Source of the DNA: Streptomyces sp. NBC_01231
Lineage (GTDB): Bacteria; Actinomycetota; Actinomycetes; Streptomycetales; Streptomycetaceae
Reading direction: 5' to 3'
Assembly (NCBI GenBank): GCA_035999765.1
Contig: CP108521.1
Span: forward strand, 5,952,001-6,016,000
DNA length: 64,000 nt
Below the pieces are notes generated by a model. It made no database searches, was not told where the DNA came from, and was given only the letters and a program-made list of their open reading frames with translations. Positions 50,433 through 63,699 of this stretch are shown here, in pieces; positions within the stretch are counted from its first letter, which is position 1; the number at the start of each line of letters is the position of its first letter. Both the position numbers and the translations under genes were made by a program.

Positions 50433-52933
50433 CTGTGACCACCAGCGCTCCCTCGGGCGGGGGAGAGGCGGCGGTCCCGCCGGAGGACCTCGTCACGCTG
50501 ACGATCGACGGCGCCGAGATCAGCGTGCCCAAGGGCACCCTGGTCATCCGGGCCGCCGAAGAGCTCGGCATCGAGATCCCCCGGTTCTGCGACCACCCCC
50601 TCCTCGACCCGGCCGGCGCCTGCCGCCAGTGCATCGTCGAGGTCGAGGGCCAGCGCAAACCGATGGCCTCCTGCACCATCACCTGCACCGACGGGATGGT
50701 GGTGAAGACCCACCTCACCTCGCCGGTCGCCGAGAAGGCCCAGCACGGTGTGATGGAGCTCCTCCTCATCAACCACCCGCTGGACTGCCCGGTCTGCGAC
50801 AAGGGCGGCGAGTGCCCCCTGCAGAACCAGGCGATGTCCCACGGCCAGGCCGAGTCCCGCTTCGAAGGAAAGAAGCGGACGTACGAGAAGCCCGTTCCGA
50901 TCTCCACGCAGGTGCTGCTCGACCGTGAGCGGTGCGTGCTGTGCGCCCGTTGCACCCGGTTCTCCAACCAGGTCGCGGGCGACCCGATGATCGAGCTGAT
51001 CGAACGGGGCGCGCTCCAGCAGGTCGGCACCGGCGAGGGCGACCCCTTCGAGTCGTACTTCTCCGGCAACACCATCCAGATCTGCCCCGTCGGCGCGCTG
51101 ACCTCGGCGGCGTACCGATTCCGCTCCCGTCCCTTCGACCTGGTCTCCTCGCCCTCCGTGTGCGAGCACTGTGCCGGCGGCTGCGCCACCCGCACGGACC
51201 ACCGGCGCGGCAAGGTCATGCGGCGGCTCGCGGCCAACGACCCCGAGGTCAACGAGGAGTGGATCTGCGACAAGGGACGGTTCGGGTTCCGGTACGCGCA
51301 GCAGCGGGACCGGCTCCAGACGCCCCTGGTGCGCAACCCGGAGGGTGACCTGGTGCCGGCCTCCTGGCCGGAGGCGCTGCAGATCGCGGCCCAGGGACTG
51401 CTCGCCTCGCGCGGGCGGGCCGGGGTCCTGACCGGCGGGCGCCTCACCATCGAGGACGCCTACGCGTACAGCAAGTTCGCGCGCGTGGCGCTCGACACCA
51501 ACGACATCGACTTCCGCGCGCGCGTGCACAGCGGCGAGGAAGCCGACTTCCTGGCCGCCCAGGTCGCCGGACGCGGCCGTGACCTCGACGGTACGGGCGT
51601 CACGTACACCGCCCTGGAGAAGGCACCCGCCGTTCTGCTGGTCGGGTTCGAGGCCGAGGAGGAGGCGCCCGGCGTCTTCCTGAGGCTGCGCAAGGCCTGG
51701 CGCAAGCACGGACAGAAGGTCTTCTCCCTCGCCACGCACGCCACACGCGGCCTGGAGAAGGCGGGCGGCACGCTGCTGCCGGCCGCCCCAGGCACCGAGA
51801 CCGAGTGGCTCGAGGCGCTCGCGAGCGGGGTCGGGCTGGAGGACGGCGGCGCGACGGCCGCCGAGGCGCTGCGGGCCGAGGGCTCGGTGATCGTCGTAGG
51901 AGAGCGTCTCGCCTCCGTGACGGGCGGCCTGGCCGCCGCCGTACGGGCCTCGTCCGCGATCGGCGCGCGGCTGGTGTGGATCCCGCGCCGGGCCGGGGAG
52001 CGCGGTGCCGTCGAGGCGGGCGCGCTGCCCTCGCTGCTGCCGGGCGGGCGCCCGGCGACCGACCCACGCGCGCGGGACGAGGTCGCCGCGGTATGGGGCC
52101 TGGCCGAACTGCCGCACCGCTACGGGCGCGACACCGGCCAGATGGTCGAGGCCGCCATCAGTGGCGAACTCCAGGCGCTGGTGGTCGCCGGCGTCGAGGT
52201 CGACGACCTGCCGGACCCGGCACGCGCGCGTGAAGCACTCCAGGAGGCCGGCTTCCTGGTGTCGCTCGAGCTGCGGCCCAGCGAGGTCACCGAACTCGCG
52301 GATGTCGTCCTTCCGGTCGCCGCGGTGGCCGAGAAGGCCGGCACGTTCCTCAACTGGGAAGGCCGGGTGCGCTTCTTCGAGGCCGCGCTCAAGCCCGACC
52401 AGATGACCCGCAATCTCGCGCCCACCGACGCGCGCGTACTGCAGATGCTGGCCGACGCCATGGACGTACACCTGGGGCTGCCGGATCTGCGCACTGCGCG
52501 CGCGGAGCTGGACCGGCTGGGCCCCTGGGACGGCCCACGCGCCACCGAACCCCTGGAGACCACGGCCCCCTTGCCGAGGCCGGCCGCCGGAGAGGCCGTA
52601 CTGGCCGGGCACCGGCTGCTGCTCGACCGGGGCGTCCTCCAGCAGGGCGACGAGGCGCTCGCCGGGACACGGCACGCGGCCCACGCGCGCGTGTCGCCCG
52701 CCACGGCCGCCGAGGCGGGCGTGAAGGACGGCGACGTGCTCGCCGTGACCGCGACCACCGGCACGGTCGAACTCCCCCTCCGGATCACCGAGATGCCCGA
52801 CCGGGTGGTCTGGCTCCCGCTGAACTCCGTGGGCGGGGGCGTCGCCTCCGACACCGGGGCGCGACCCGGTTCACTCGTCCGCATCGGACCGGCGACGCTC
52901 GCCGCCGAAGTCACCGAGGAGGTGGAGGCATGA
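50429..52933 (+). CDS. nuoG: NADH-quinone oxidoreductase subunit G
   Basis: An 834-residue subunit from ATG 50429. All cluster motifs of the long NuoG are visible. These are the N-terminal 2Fe-2S ferredoxin motif ([15 protein letters not shown]), the N5 set [15 protein letters not shown], the 4Fe-4S set [10 protein letters not shown] with CPVGAL, and the extra cluster N7 motif CEHCAGGC plus Cys 28 residues later (CxxCxxxCx27C). The remainder is a molybdopterin-oxidoreductase-like domain without a cofactor role in complex I. N7 occurs only in some bacteria (for example E. coli and Thermus). It completes the NADH module. Confidence 0.97.
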   Translation: MTVTTSAPSGGGEAAVPPEDLVTLTIDGAEISVPKGTLVIRAAEELGIEIPRFCDHPLLDPAGACRQCIVEVEGQRKPMASCTITCTDGMVVKTHLTSPVAEKAQHGVMELLLINHPLDCPVCDKGGECPLQNQAMSHGQAESRFEGKKRTYEKPVPISTQVLLDRERCVLCARCTRFSNQVAGDPMIELIERGALQQVGTGEGDPFESYFSGNTIQICPVGALTSAAYRFRSRPFDLVSSPSVCEHCAGGCATRTDHRRGKVMRRLAANDPEVNEEWICDKGRFGFRYAQQRDRLQTPLVRNPEGDLVPASWPEALQIAAQGLLASRGRAGVLTGGRLTIEDAYAYSKFARVALDTNDIDFRARVHSGEEADFLAAQVAGRGRDLDGTGVTYTALEKAPAVLLVGFEAEEEAPGVFLRLRKAWRKHGQKVFSLATHATRGLEKAGGTLLPAAPGTETEWLEALASGVGLEDGGATAAEALRAEGSVIVVGERLASVTGGLAAAVRASSAIGARLVWIPRRAGERGAVEAGALPSLLPGGRPATDPRARDEVAAVWGLAELPHRYGRDTGQMVEAAISGELQALVVAGVEVDDLPDPARAREALQEAGFLVSLELRPSEVTELADVVLPVAAVAEKAGTFLNWEGRVRFFEAALKPDQMTRNLAPTDARVLQMLADAMDVHLGLPDLRTARAELDRLGPWDGPRATEPLETTAPLPRPAAGEAVLAGHRLLLDRGVLQQGDEALAGTRHAAHARVSPATAAEAGVKDGDVLAVTATTGTVELPLRITEMPDRVVWLPLNSVGGGVASDTGARPGSLVRIGPATLAAEVTEEVEA

Positions 52934-54294
52934 GTCCGTACCTCGCCGCTGAAGACCTCTCGATGTTCGGCACCGACCCCTGGTGGCTGGTCGTCATCAA
53001 GGCGGTGTTCTGCTTCGCCTTCCTGATGCTGACCGTGCTGTTCTCCATCGTGTGGGAGCGCAAGGTCGTCGCCTGGATGCAGCTGCGCATCGGCCCCAAC
53101 CGGCACGGCCCCTGGGGCATGCTCCAGTCGCTCGCCGACGGCATGAAGCTGATGCTCAAGGAAGACGTCATCGTCAAGCGCGCGGACAAGGTGGTGTACG
53201 TCCTCGCGCCGATCGTCGCGGCCATCCCGGCCTTCATGGCGATCGCGGTGATCCCCTTCGGCCCGGCCGGCAACGAGATCTCGATCTTCGGGCACCGCAC
53301 CGCGATGCAGCTCACCGACCTGCCGATCGCGATGCTCTACATCCTCGCGGTCGCCTCGGTGGGCATCTACGGCATCGTGCTCGCCGGTTGGAGCTCCGGC
53401 TCCACCTATCCGCTGCTGGGCGGTCTGCGCTCCTGCGCGCAGATGATCTCGTACGAGATCGCCATGGGCGCCGCGTTCGCGTCGGTGTTCCTCTACTCGG
53501 GGTCGATGTCGACCTCGACGATCGTCGAACAGCAGCAGGACCGCTGGTACATCCTGCTGCTGCCGGTCTCCTTCCTGATCTACATCGTGACGATGGTCGG
53601 CGAGACCAACCGCGCCCCCTTCGACATGCCGGAGTCCGAGGGCGACCTGGTCGGCGGTTTCAACACCGAGTACTCGTCGATCAAGTTCGCGATGTTCATG
53701 CTCGCCGAGTACGTGAACATGGTGACGGTCTCGGCCGTTTCGACGACGCTCTTCCTGGGCGGCTGGCGAGCCCCGTGGCCGATCAGCACCTTCTGGGAGG
53801 GCGCCAACCACGGCTGGTGGCCGCTGCTCTGGTTCGTGATCAAGGTGCAGCTGCTGCTGTTCGGCTTCATCTGGCTGCGCGGCACCCTCCCGCGTGTCCG
53901 CTACGACCAGCTGATGAAGCTCGGCTGGAAGGTCCTCATCCCGATCTCCCTGGTCTGGCTGATGCTCGTCGCCACCGTGCGGACCCTCAGGAACGAGAAC
54001 TACGGCTTCGCCGACATCGCCCTCTACGTCGCCGGCGGCGTCCTCGCCCTGCTGCTGCTCTCCTTCGTCGTCGACATGTTCCGCGAGAAGGCGAAGACGG
54101 CCGAACAGGCCGCCGAGGAACCGGCCGGGTTCGACCCGATGGCCGGCGGATTCCCCGTACCGCCGCTGCCCGGACAGGAGCTTCCACCGGTGCCACGGCG
54201 CCGCTCGCGCCGCGAGCGGGAGCTGATTGTCAGTGGTGGGCCCGATACTCAGAGTGACGGAACTCTGGATGGAAAGGAGGCGTCCGATGGCTGA
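52930..54294 (+). CDS. nuoH: NADH-quinone oxidoreductase subunit H
   Basis: A 454-residue membrane subunit from ATG 52930 with about eight helices. It has the ND1-type motifs [27 protein letters not shown] and [27 protein letters not shown], which line the quinone channel. About 75 residues of charged, Pro-rich tail follow the last helix (RRRSRRERE near the end), as in other actinobacterial NuoH. It links the peripheral arm to the membrane arm. Overlaps nuoG by 4 bases and nuoI by 8. Confidence 0.98.
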   Translation: MSPYLAAEDLSMFGTDPWWLVVIKAVFCFAFLMLTVLFSIVWERKVVAWMQLRIGPNRHGPWGMLQSLADGMKLMLKEDVIVKRADKVVYVLAPIVAAIPAFMAIAVIPFGPAGNEISIFGHRTAMQLTDLPIAMLYILAVASVGIYGIVLAGWSSGSTYPLLGGLRSCAQMISYEIAMGAAFASVFLYSGSMSTSTIVEQQQDRWYILLLPVSFLIYIVTMVGETNRAPFDMPESEGDLVGGFNTEYSSIKFAMFMLAEYVNMVTVSAVSTTLFLGGWRAPWPISTFWEGANHGWWPLLWFVIKVQLLLFGFIWLRGTLPRVRYDQLMKLGWKVLIPISLVWLMLVATVRTLRNENYGFADIALYVAGGVLALLLLSFVVDMFREKAKTAEQAAEEPAGFDPMAGGFPVPPLPGQELPPVPRRRSRRERELIVSGGPDTQSDGTLDGKEASDG

Positions 54295-54937
54295 GGAGCC
54301 CAAGGAGGCCGGGCAGCCGAAGCCCGGCTTCCAGAACCCCGTGGCCGGCTTCGGCGTGACCTTCAAGGCCATGTTCAAGAAGCGGCTGACCGAGCAGTAC
54401 CCGGAGCAGCAGAAGACCACCGCTCCCCGCTTCCACGGACGGCACCAGCTCAACCGCCATCCGGACGGCCTGGAGAAGTGCGTCGGCTGCGAACTGTGCG
54501 CCTGGGCCTGCCCCGCCGACGCCATCTACGTGGAGGGCGCCGACAACACCGACGAGGAGCGCTACTCGCCGGGCGAGCGGTACGGCCGCGTCTACCAGAT
54601 CAACTACGCCCGCTGCATCCTGTGCGGCCTGTGCATCGAGGCGTGTCCCACACGCGCGCTCACGATGACCAACGAGTTCGAACTGGCCGACTCCAGCCGC
54701 GCCAACCTCATCTACACCAAGGAACAACTGCTCGCGGGCCTCGAAGAGGGCATGGTCGACTCCCCGCACTCCATCTTCCCGGGGACGGACGAGCAGGACT
54801 ACTACCAGGGTCTGGTGACCGAGGCCGCGCCCGGGACGGTGCGGCAGGTCGCCTTCTCCAAGGGCGAGGTTCCGCAGGAGGCCGCGTCCACCTTCGGCGA
54901 GGACGAGCCGACGTCGGAGAAGGTGATCGGCCGATGA
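54287..54937 (+). CDS. nuoI: NADH-quinone oxidoreductase subunit I
   Basis: A 216-residue subunit from ATG 54287, placed by a strong AAAGGAGG ribosome site. Two ferredoxin-type 4Fe-4S motifs ([12 protein letters not shown] and [12 protein letters not shown]) carry clusters N6a and N6b, which bring electrons from NuoG to NuoB. The N-terminal helix [19 protein letters not shown] lies along the membrane surface. Overlaps nuoH by 8 bases and nuoJ by 4. Confidence 0.98.
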   Translation: MAEEPKEAGQPKPGFQNPVAGFGVTFKAMFKKRLTEQYPEQQKTTAPRFHGRHQLNRHPDGLEKCVGCELCAWACPADAIYVEGADNTDEERYSPGERYGRVYQINYARCILCGLCIEACPTRALTMTNEFELADSSRANLIYTKEQLLAGLEEGMVDSPHSIFPGTDEQDYYQGLVTEAAPGTVRQVAFSKGEVPQEAASTFGEDEPTSEKVIGR

Positions 54938-55776
54938 CCGCGCAACTCGCCGCCTACGCCACCTCCACCGGCGAGGCCTTCCAGTTCTGGCTGCTCGGCA
55001 CCGTCGCCGTGATCGGCGCCCTGTGCACCGTCTTCATGAAGAAGGCCGTGCACAGCGCGCTCTGCCTCGCCGGCACCATGATCATCCTGGCGGTGTTCTA
55101 CCTCGCCAACGGCGCCTACTTCCTGGGCGTCGTCCAGATCGTCGTCTACACCGGCGCGATCATGATGCTGTTCCTGTTCGTGGTAATGCTCGTCGGCGTC
55201 ACCGCGGCGGACTCCCTCAAGGAGACCATCAAGGGCCAGCGCTGGCTGGCCCTGCTGTGCGGAGTCGGTTTCGCCGTCCTGCTGTTCGCGGGCATCGGCA
55301 ACGCCTCCCTCACCGAGTTCAACGGTCTCGGCCAAGCCAACGCGAACGGCAACGTGGAGGGCCTCGCCGCCCTCATCTTCACGAAGTACGTGTTCGCCTT
55401 CGAGATCACCGGTGCCCTGCTGATCACCGCGGCCGTCGGCGCCATGGTGCTCACCCACCGCGAGCGCACCGAACGCCCCAAGTCCCAGCGTCAGCTGGCC
55501 GAGGAGCGGGTGCGCGAGAACAAGCACGTACCGCCGCTGCCGGCGCCCGGCGTGTACGCCCGGCACAACGCCGTGGACATCGCGGGCCTGCTGCCCGACG
55601 GCACCCCGTCCGACCTCACCGTCAGCAAGACGCTGCGGGAGCGCGGACAGATCCGTGACGTGTCGCAGGAAGCGCTCAACGACCTGCGGGTCCTGGAGCA
55701 GCGCGCCACGGAGCGCCTGGAGCGGACCGAGATCGAAGCGGCGAACCTCAAGCGGGCCGAGGAGGCGTCGAAGTGA
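54934..55776 (+). CDS. nuoJ: NADH-quinone oxidoreductase subunit J
   Basis: A 280-residue membrane subunit from ATG 54934. It has five helices with the ND6-type motif [22 protein letters not shown], whose pi-bulge takes part in proton coupling. About 110 residues of charged tail with coiled-coil character ([26 protein letters not shown]) follow, longer than in E. coli. Overlaps nuoI and nuoK by 4 bases each. Confidence 0.97.
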   Translation: MTAQLAAYATSTGEAFQFWLLGTVAVIGALCTVFMKKAVHSALCLAGTMIILAVFYLANGAYFLGVVQIVVYTGAIMMLFLFVVMLVGVTAADSLKETIKGQRWLALLCGVGFAVLLFAGIGNASLTEFNGLGQANANGNVEGLAALIFTKYVFAFEITGALLITAAVGAMVLTHRERTERPKSQRQLAEERVRENKHVPPLPAPGVYARHNAVDIAGLLPDGTPSDLTVSKTLRERGQIRDVSQEALNDLRVLEQRATERLERTEIEAANLKRAEEASK

Positions 55777-56072
55777 ACCCCGTCAACTATCTCTATCTCG
55801 CAGCCCTGTTGTTCACGATCGGCGCCACCGGAGTGCTGATCAGGCGCAACGCGATCGTGGTGTTCATGTGCGTCGAGCTGATGCTCAACGCCTGCAACCT
55901 CGCCTTCGTCGCCTTCTCCCGGATGCACGGCAATCTCGACGGCCAGATCATCGCCTTCTTCACGATGGTCGTCGCCGCCGCGGAGGTCGTGGTCGGGCTC
56001 GCGATCATCGTGTCGCTGTTCCGTTCCCGCCACTCGGCCTCGGTCGACGACGCCAGCCTGATGAAGCTGTAA
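55773..56072 (+). CDS. nuoK: NADH-quinone oxidoreductase subunit K
   Basis: A 99-residue, three-helix membrane subunit from GTG 55773. The conserved Glu residues of the ND4L proton path appear in [19 protein letters not shown] and [19 protein letters not shown]. It sits between NuoJ and NuoN in the membrane arm. The nuoL gene follows after 14 bases. Confidence 0.98.
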   Translation: MNPVNYLYLAALLFTIGATGVLIRRNAIVVFMCVELMLNACNLAFVAFSRMHGNLDGQIIAFFTMVVAAAEVVVGLAIIVSLFRSRHSASVDDASLMKL

Positions 56073-56086
56073 GGGGTCGCTGAACC

Positions 56087-58060
<1,974 letters not shown>

Positions 58061-58065
58061 TACCG

Positions 58066-59637
58066 ATGTCCTTTCCCCTGCTGACAGCGACGGCGGCGCT
58101 CCCGGCCGTCGGCGCGATCGCCACGGCCGCCGTACCGGCCGCCCGGCGCACCGCCGCCAAGTGGCTCGCGCTGCTCGTCTCGCTCGCCACACTCGTGCTC
58201 GCCGCCGTCGTGCTGGTGCGTTTCGACCCGGACGGCGACCGCTACCAGCTCACCGAATCCCACTCCTGGATCAAGGACTTCGGGGTCCGGTACGAGCTCG
58301 GCGTGGACGGCATCGGGGTGGCGCTCGTCGCGCTGACCGCGCTGCTGATCCCGTTCATCATCCTCGCGGGCTGGCACGACGCCGACCCGCTGGAGACCGG
58401 CAACAAGCGGTGGCGGCCGACTCAGGGGTTCTTCGCCCTGATCCTGGCCGTCGAGGCGATGGTGATCCTCTCCTTCGAGGCCACCGACGTCTTCCTCTTC
58501 TACATCTTCTTCGAAGCCATGCTGATCCCGATGTACTTCCTCATCGGCGGCTTCGGGGACCGTGCCCACGCCGGCTCCGACGAGAACGCGGCGACCCAAC
58601 GCTCGTACGCGGCCGTGAAGTTCCTGCTCTACAACCTGGTCGGCGGCCTGATCATGCTGGCCGCGGTGATCGGTCTGTACGTGGTCGCCGGGAACTTCTC
58701 GCTCCAGGAGATCGCCGAGGCACGGGCCAACGGCTCGCTCGACATGGCGACCAACACCGAACGCTGGCTGTTCCTGGGCTTCTTCTTCGCGTTCGCGGTG
58801 AAGGCGCCCCTGTGGCCGCTGCACACCTGGCTGCCCAACGCGATGGGGGAGGCCACCGCCCCGGTCGCCGTCCTCATCACGGCGGTCGTCGACAAGGTGG
58901 GCACCTTCGCGATGCTCCGCTTCTGCCTCCAACTGTTCCCGGAGGCGTCGAAGTGGGCGACGCCCGTCATCCTCGTACTGGCGCTGATCAGCATCATCTA
59001 CGGGGCGCTGCTCGCCGTCGGCCAGCGGGACATCAAACGGCTGGTGGCGTACGCGTCGATCTCGCACTTCGGCTTCATCATCCTGGGCATCTTCGCGATG
59101 ACCAGCCAGGGCCAGTCCGGGGCGACGCTCTACATGGTCAACCACGGCATCTCGACAGCCGCCCTGATGCTGGTGGCCGGCTTCCTGATCTCCCGTCGCG
59201 GCTCGCGGCTCATCGCCGACTACGGCGGGGTGCAGAAGGTCGCCCCGGTGCTCGCCGGCACGTTCCTGATCGGCGGCCTGGCGACCCTGTCGCTTCCCGG
59301 GCTCGCGCCCTTCGTGAGCGAGTTCCTGGTCCTGGTGGGCACGTTCGCGCGTTACCCGGTGATCGGGATCATCGCCACCCTCGGCATCGTGCTCGCAGCG
59401 CTCTACGTTCTCGTCCTCTACCAGAGGACGATGACGGGCCCGGTGAAACCCGAGGTCGAGGCGATGCCGGACCTCCGGGTGCGGGAACTCGTGGTCGTCG
59501 CCCCGCTGGTCGTACTGCTGATCTTCCTGGGCGTCTACCCGAAGCCGGTCACGGAGATCGTCGACCCGGCGGTCAAGCAGACCATGTCCGATGTTCAGAA
59601 GAAGGACCCCCAGCCCGAGGTGGAGGCGGCCAAGTGA
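58066..59637 (+). CDS. nuoM: NADH-quinone oxidoreductase subunit M (antiporter-like)
   Basis: A 523-residue polytopic subunit from ATG 58066. FEATDVFLFYIFFEAMLIPMYFLIGGFG carries the key Glu and FAVKAPLWPLHTWLPNAMGEATAPVAVLI the conserved Lys and His of the proton path. It is the middle antiporter-like pump. It overlaps nuoN by 4 bases. Confidence 0.98.
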   Translation: MSFPLLTATAALPAVGAIATAAVPAARRTAAKWLALLVSLATLVLAAVVLVRFDPDGDRYQLTESHSWIKDFGVRYELGVDGIGVALVALTALLIPFIILAGWHDADPLETGNKRWRPTQGFFALILAVEAMVILSFEATDVFLFYIFFEAMLIPMYFLIGGFGDRAHAGSDENAATQRSYAAVKFLLYNLVGGLIMLAAVIGLYVVAGNFSLQEIAEARANGSLDMATNTERWLFLGFFFAFAVKAPLWPLHTWLPNAMGEATAPVAVLITAVVDKVGTFAMLRFCLQLFPEASKWATPVILVLALISIIYGALLAVGQRDIKRLVAYASISHFGFIILGIFAMTSQGQSGATLYMVNHGISTAALMLVAGFLISRRGSRLIADYGGVQKVAPVLAGTFLIGGLATLSLPGLAPFVSEFLVLVGTFARYPVIGIIATLGIVLAALYVLVLYQRTMTGPVKPEVEAMPDLRVRELVVVAPLVVLLIFLGVYPKPVTEIVDPAVKQTMSDVQKKDPQPEVEAAK

Positions 59638-61283
59638 GCGCAACAGCCGTCCACAGCCTGTGGACAACCGCGGCCGATCCGATCTCGAAGATCGACGCAC
59701 CGAAGTTCGAGTACGGACAACTGTCGCCCATCTTGATCATCGTCGGTGCGGCGATCATCGGGGTGCTGGTCGAGGCGTTCGTCCCGCGCAGGTCCCGTTA
59801 CTACGCCCAACTGTTCGTTTCCGTGGTCGCGCTGGCCGCCGCCTTTGCCGCGGTCGTCGCGCTCGCCTCCGACGGGTACGCGACGACGAAGGCCGGCATC
59901 GTGGCGATGGGCGCGATCGCCGTCGACGGCCCGGCCCTGTTCCTGCAGGGCACGATCCTGCTGGCGGGCGTGGTCGGCCTGTTCACCTTCGCCGAACGGA
60001 GGCTCGACCCCGAGACGCACGGCAACCGCGTCGACTCCTTCGCCGCGCAGGCGGCCTCGGTGCCCGGCAGCGAGGGTGAGAAGGCCGCGGTGAAGGCCGG
60101 GTTCACCACCACCGAGGTGTTCCCGCTGCTGCTGTTCGCAATCGCGGGCATGCTGATCTTCCCGGCGGCCAACGACCTGTTGACCCTGTTCGTGGCGCTG
60201 GAGGTCTTCTCGCTGCCGCTGTATCTGCTGTGCGCGCTCGCCCGCCGTAAGCGGCTGATGTCGCAGGAGGCCGCGGTCAAGTACTTCCTGCTCGGCGCGT
60301 TCGCCTCCGCGTTCACCCTGTTCGGCATCGCACTGCTGTACGGCTACGCGGGCTCCATGTCGTACGCGACGATCGCTCAGGTCGTCGACGGCACGGTCAC
60401 GACCGTCAACCCGGCGCTCGCGGACACCATGGGCAATGACGCGCTGCTGCTCATCGGCGCCGCGATGCTGGTGATGGGCCTGCTTTTCAAGGTCGGCGCG
60501 GTGCCGTTCCACATGTGGACGCCCGACGTCTACCAGGGGGCGCCGACCCCGGTGACGGGGTTCATGGCGGCGGCGACCAAGGTGGCGGCCTTCGGCGCGC
60601 TGCTGAGGGTCCTGTACGTGGTGCTGCCGGGGTTGCGCTGGGACTGGCGGCCGGTGATGTGGGGCGTCGCGATCGTCACCATGCTGGGCGGCGCGATCGT
60701 CGCGATCACGCAGACCGACATCAAGCGGCTGCTGGCGTACTCGTCCATCGCGCACGCGGGCTTCATCCTTGCGGGTGTCATCGCGACCACGCCCGACGGT
60801 GTGTCCTCGGTCCTCTTCTATCTGGCCGCGTACTCGTTCGTCACCATCGGGGCGTTCGCGGTGGTCACGCTCGTACGGGACGCCGGCGGCGAGGCGACCC
60901 ATCTGTCCAAGTGGGCCGGGCTCGGCCGGCGTTCACCGCTGGTGGCGGCCGTGTTCGCGGTCTTCCTGCTGGCCTTCGCGGGCATCCCGCTGACCTCCGG
61001 GTTCGCCGGGAAGTTCGCCGTGTTCAAGGCGGCGGCGGAGGGCGGCGCGGCCCCGCTGGTCGTGGTGGGTGTGATCTCGTCCGCGATCGCCGCCTTCTTC
61101 TACATCCGCGTCATCGTGCTGATGTTCTTCAGCGAGCCGCGGCCCGAGGGGCCGACCGTGGCTGTGCCGTCGCCGTTGACGACGACCGCGATCGGGGTCG
61201 GTGTGGCGGTGACGCTGGTCCTCGGTGTCGCGCCGCAGTACTTCCTGGACCTGGCGAACCAGGCGGGAGTGTTCGTGCGCTGA
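59634..61283 (+). CDS. nuoN: NADH-quinone oxidoreductase subunit N (antiporter-like)
   Basis: A 549-residue polytopic subunit from GTG 59634 (GTGA overlap). FVALEVFSLPLYLLCALARRKRLMSQEAAVKYFLLGAF and KVGAVPFHMWTPDVYQGAPTPVTGFMAAATKVAAF are the ND2/NuoN signatures. It completes the 14-subunit complex. A palindrome with a DnaA-box-like half lies within its first codons (59649-59667). The operon ends 18 bases later at a perfect hairpin. Confidence 0.98.
   Translation: MSATAVHSLWTTAADPISKIDAPKFEYGQLSPILIIVGAAIIGVLVEAFVPRRSRYYAQLFVSVVALAAAFAAVVALASDGYATTKAGIVAMGAIAVDGPALFLQGTILLAGVVGLFTFAERRLDPETHGNRVDSFAAQAASVPGSEGEKAAVKAGFTTTEVFPLLLFAIAGMLIFPAANDLLTLFVALEVFSLPLYLLCALARRKRLMSQEAAVKYFLLGAFASAFTLFGIALLYGYAGSMSYATIAQVVDGTVTTVNPALADTMGNDALLLIGAAMLVMGLLFKVGAVPFHMWTPDVYQGAPTPVTGFMAAATKVAAFGALLRVLYVVLPGLRWDWRPVMWGVAIVTMLGGAIVAITQTDIKRLLAYSSIAHAGFILAGVIATTPDGVSSVLFYLAAYSFVTIGAFAVVTLVRDAGGEATHLSKWAGLGRRSPLVAAVFAVFLLAFAGIPLTSGFAGKFAVFKAAAEGGAAPLVVVGVISSAIAAFFYIRVIVLMFFSEPRPEGPTVAVPSPLTTTAIGVGVAVTLVLGVAPQYFLDLANQAGVFVR
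59649..59667. promoter_or_regulatory. Palindrome GTCCACAG-C-CTGTGGAC with DnaA-box-like TGTGGACAA in nuoN
   Basis: A perfect 8-bp inverted repeat at 59649-59665, whose right side reads TGTGGACAA (59659-59667), the reverse complement of the streptomycete DnaA box TTGTCCACA. It lies within the nuoN coding sequence, so it may be chance or a dispersed DnaA site. Confidence 0.4.
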
Positions 61284-61300
61284 CCTGCGCTGCTGGTGTG

Positions 61301-61337
61301 GTGGGCCCCGGTTCCCCGGTTGGGAACCGGGGCCCAC
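61301..61337 (+). terminator. Nuo operon terminator
   Basis: GTGGGCCCCGGTTCC (61301-61315) and GGAACCGGGGCCCAC (61323-61337) form a perfect 15-bp stem with a 7-base loop, 18 bases after the nuoN stop. A short T-rich stretch (CTCCTCGTTCTC) follows. This is the strongest terminator in the window. Confidence 0.9.
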
Positions 61338-61402
61338 TCCTCGTTCTCGGGCCCACGTGACGGGGTTCATCGGACTGACGACCGGCGGTTCTGCGGACAG
61401 CC

Positions 61403-61411
61403 TGTGGATAA
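61403..61411 (-). promoter_or_regulatory. DnaA-box TTATCCACA upstream of recQ
   Basis: The plus strand reads TGTGGATAA, an exact reverse complement of the E. coli DnaA box consensus. It lies about 75 bases before the recQ start, next to the likely promoter (TATCGT, 61437-61442). DnaA control of a repair helicase is possible but unproven. Confidence 0.45.
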
Positions 61412-61483
61412 CTCGGGCGCTGTCGGTCCCGAGCCCTATCGTGGGGGGCAGTGGTCGAGGGACGACGTACGGGGGACATGGCT

Positions 61484-63583
61484 ATGGGCGGGACGGGCGG
61501 GATCATCGAGATGCCAGGGATCACCGAGACGTCGGCGACACGGAGCGAGGCGCTGGCCACGCTCCACCGGGTCTTCGGGTACGAGGCCTTCCGCGGGGCG
61601 CAGGAAGAGGTCATCGAGCATGTGGTGGCCGGCGGGGACGCCGTCGTCCTCATGCCGACCGGCGGCGGAAAGTCACTGTGCTACCAGATCCCGTCCCTGG
61701 TGCGACCGGGTACCGGCATTGTGATCTCGCCGCTCATCGCGCTGATGCAGGACCAGGTCGACGCGCTGCGGGCGCTGGGTGTGCGTGCCGGGTTCATGAA
61801 CTCCACGCAGGACTTCGACGAGCGGCGAGTCGTGGAGGCCGAGTATCTGGCGGGCGAGCTGGACCTGCTGTACCTGGCGCCGGAGCGGCTGCGGCTGGAC
61901 TCCACCCTGGACCTGCTCTCGCGCGGCAAGGTCGCGGTCTTCGCGATCGACGAGGCGCACTGCGTGTCCCAGTGGGGCCACGACTTCCGCCCCGACTACC
62001 TGTCCCTGTCACTGCTCGGCGAGCGCTGGCCGGACGTCCCGCGTATCGCGCTGACGGCGACGGCCACGCACGCGACGCACCAGGAGATCACCCAGCGGCT
62101 GAACATGCCGCAGGCCCGCCACTTCGTGGCGAGCTTCGACCGGCCCAACATCCAGTACCGGATCGTTCCGAAGGCCGACCCCAAGAAGCAACTGCTGGGC
62201 TTTCTCCGCGAGGAGCACGCGGGTGACGCGGGCATCGTGTACTGCCTCTCGCGCAAGTCGGTGGAGGCGACCGCCGAGTTCCTGTCCCGCAACGGCATCG
62301 AGGCGGTGCCGTACCACGCGGGCCTCGACGCGGGCACCCGCGCTGCCCACCAGTCCCGTTTCCTGCGGGAGGACGGCCTGGTGGTGGTCGCCACCATCGC
62401 CTTCGGCATGGGGATCGACAAGCCGGACGTCCGCTTCGTGGCCCACCTCGACCTGCCCAAGTCGGTCGAGGGCTACTACCAGGAGACGGGCCGCGCGGGC
62501 CGCGACGGACTGCCGTCCACGGCCTGGATGGCCTACGGCCTCAACGACGTCATACAGCAGCGCAAGATGATCCAGTCGAGCGAGGGGGACGAGGCCTTCC
62601 GGCGCCGCGCCGCGGCCCACCTGGACTCGATGCTCGCGCTGTGCGAGACGGTCCAGTGCCGGCGCGGCCAGCTTCTCGCCTACTTCGGCCAGGACCCGGC
62701 CCCGACCGGTTGCGGCAACTGCGACAGCTGCCTCGTCCCGCCGGAGACGTGGGACGGAACGGTCGCAGCGCAGAAGGTGCTGTCGACAGTGGTGCGGCTG
62801 CAGCGGGAGCGGGGCCAGAAGTTCGGTGCGGTGCAGATCGTCGACATCCTGCTGGGCAAGCGCAGCGCCAAGGTGATCCAGTTCGACCACGATCAGCTGT
62901 CCGTGTTCGGTATCGGCGAGGACCTCTCCGATGGCGAATGGCGAGGTGTCGTACGCCAGTTGCTGGCGCAGGGGCTCCTCGCGGTCGAGGGGGACTACGG
63001 CACGCTGGTGCTCACCGAGGCGAGCGGTTCGGTGCTGCGGCGGGAGCGGGAGGTGCCGCTGCGCAAGGAGCCGAAGAAGACGGTGACCTCGCGGTCGGCG
63101 TCGGGGTCCGGCTCGTCCGGCTCCGGCCGGGGCGAGCGCAAGGCCAAGGCCGCGGCTGCCGAGCTGCCCGAGGCCCTGCAGCCCGCCTTCGAGGCGCTGC
63201 GTGCCTGGCGGGCCGAGCAGGCGCGGGAACAGGGCGTTCCGGCGTACGTCATCTTCCACGACGCGACCCTGCGGGAGATCGCGACGGTGTGGCCCACCTC
63301 GGTGCAGCAGCTCGGTGGGGTCAGCGGCGTCGGCGAGAAGAAACTGGTGACGTACGGGGAAGGCGTGGTCGGGGTGCTCGCCGGACTGGGCGGGCGTCCC
63401 GGGGCCGCGGAGCCGGAGTCGAACCCGACGGATGACAGCGGGGCCCCCGCGTCGAGCCCGGCGCGGGACACCGATCCGGGGCCGGAGTCGAGTTCGGATT
63501 CGGGCTCGGGATCGAATTCGGGCTCACGCTTCGACGACTGGCCGGAGATGGATGCGGAGCCCGAGCCGGAGGACTGGATATGA
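61484..63583 (+). CDS. recQ: ATP-dependent DNA helicase RecQ
   Basis: A 699-residue superfamily-2 helicase. I chose ATG 61484, with GGGGG 8 bases upstream; ATG 61478 and GTG 61451 are alternatives, and the latter would be nearly leaderless behind TATCGT. The motifs are [12 protein letters not shown] (Walker A), [17 protein letters not shown] (Walker B and aromatic-rich loop), [12 protein letters not shown] and [13 protein letters not shown] (motif VI). The zinc subdomain has CGNCDSC, then a winged helix follows. An HRDC domain (about 550-620; [32 protein letters not shown]) and an acidic Ser/Glu-rich tail end the protein. RecQ unwinds forks and recombination intermediates. Confidence 0.95.
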   Translation: MGGTGGIIEMPGITETSATRSEALATLHRVFGYEAFRGAQEEVIEHVVAGGDAVVLMPTGGGKSLCYQIPSLVRPGTGIVISPLIALMQDQVDALRALGVRAGFMNSTQDFDERRVVEAEYLAGELDLLYLAPERLRLDSTLDLLSRGKVAVFAIDEAHCVSQWGHDFRPDYLSLSLLGERWPDVPRIALTATATHATHQEITQRLNMPQARHFVASFDRPNIQYRIVPKADPKKQLLGFLREEHAGDAGIVYCLSRKSVEATAEFLSRNGIEAVPYHAGLDAGTRAAHQSRFLREDGLVVVATIAFGMGIDKPDVRFVAHLDLPKSVEGYYQETGRAGRDGLPSTAWMAYGLNDVIQQRKMIQSSEGDEAFRRRAAAHLDSMLALCETVQCRRGQLLAYFGQDPAPTGCGNCDSCLVPPETWDGTVAAQKVLSTVVRLQRERGQKFGAVQIVDILLGKRSAKVIQFDHDQLSVFGIGEDLSDGEWRGVVRQLLAQGLLAVEGDYGTLVLTEASGSVLRREREVPLRKEPKKTVTSRSASGSGSSGSGRGERKAKAAAAELPEALQPAFEALRAWRAEQAREQGVPAYVIFHDATLREIATVWPTSVQQLGGVSGVGEKKLVTYGEGVVGVLAGLGGRPGAAEPESNPTDDSGAPASSPARDTDPGPESSSDSGSGSNSGSRFDDWPEMDAEPEPEDWI

Positions 63584-63610
63584 GGAACTGGATATAGGGG
63601 AGGGCACCGG

Positions 63611-63658
63611 CACCGGAAGCAGCTGCGGCACCTGCACTGGCACCGGAACCAGCTGCGG
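63611..63658 (+). repeat. Two near-identical 18-bp units in the recQ-HEAT spacer
   Basis: CACCGGAAGCAGCTGCGG at 63611-63628 recurs with one change at 63641-63658 (period 30). The 116-base spacer between the convergent genes has several GGCACCGG/CTGCGG variants and no clear terminator. Confidence 0.6.
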
Positions 63659-63699
63659 GAGCCGCCCCCGCTCCCGAGCTGCCTCCGGCACCGGCGTGC

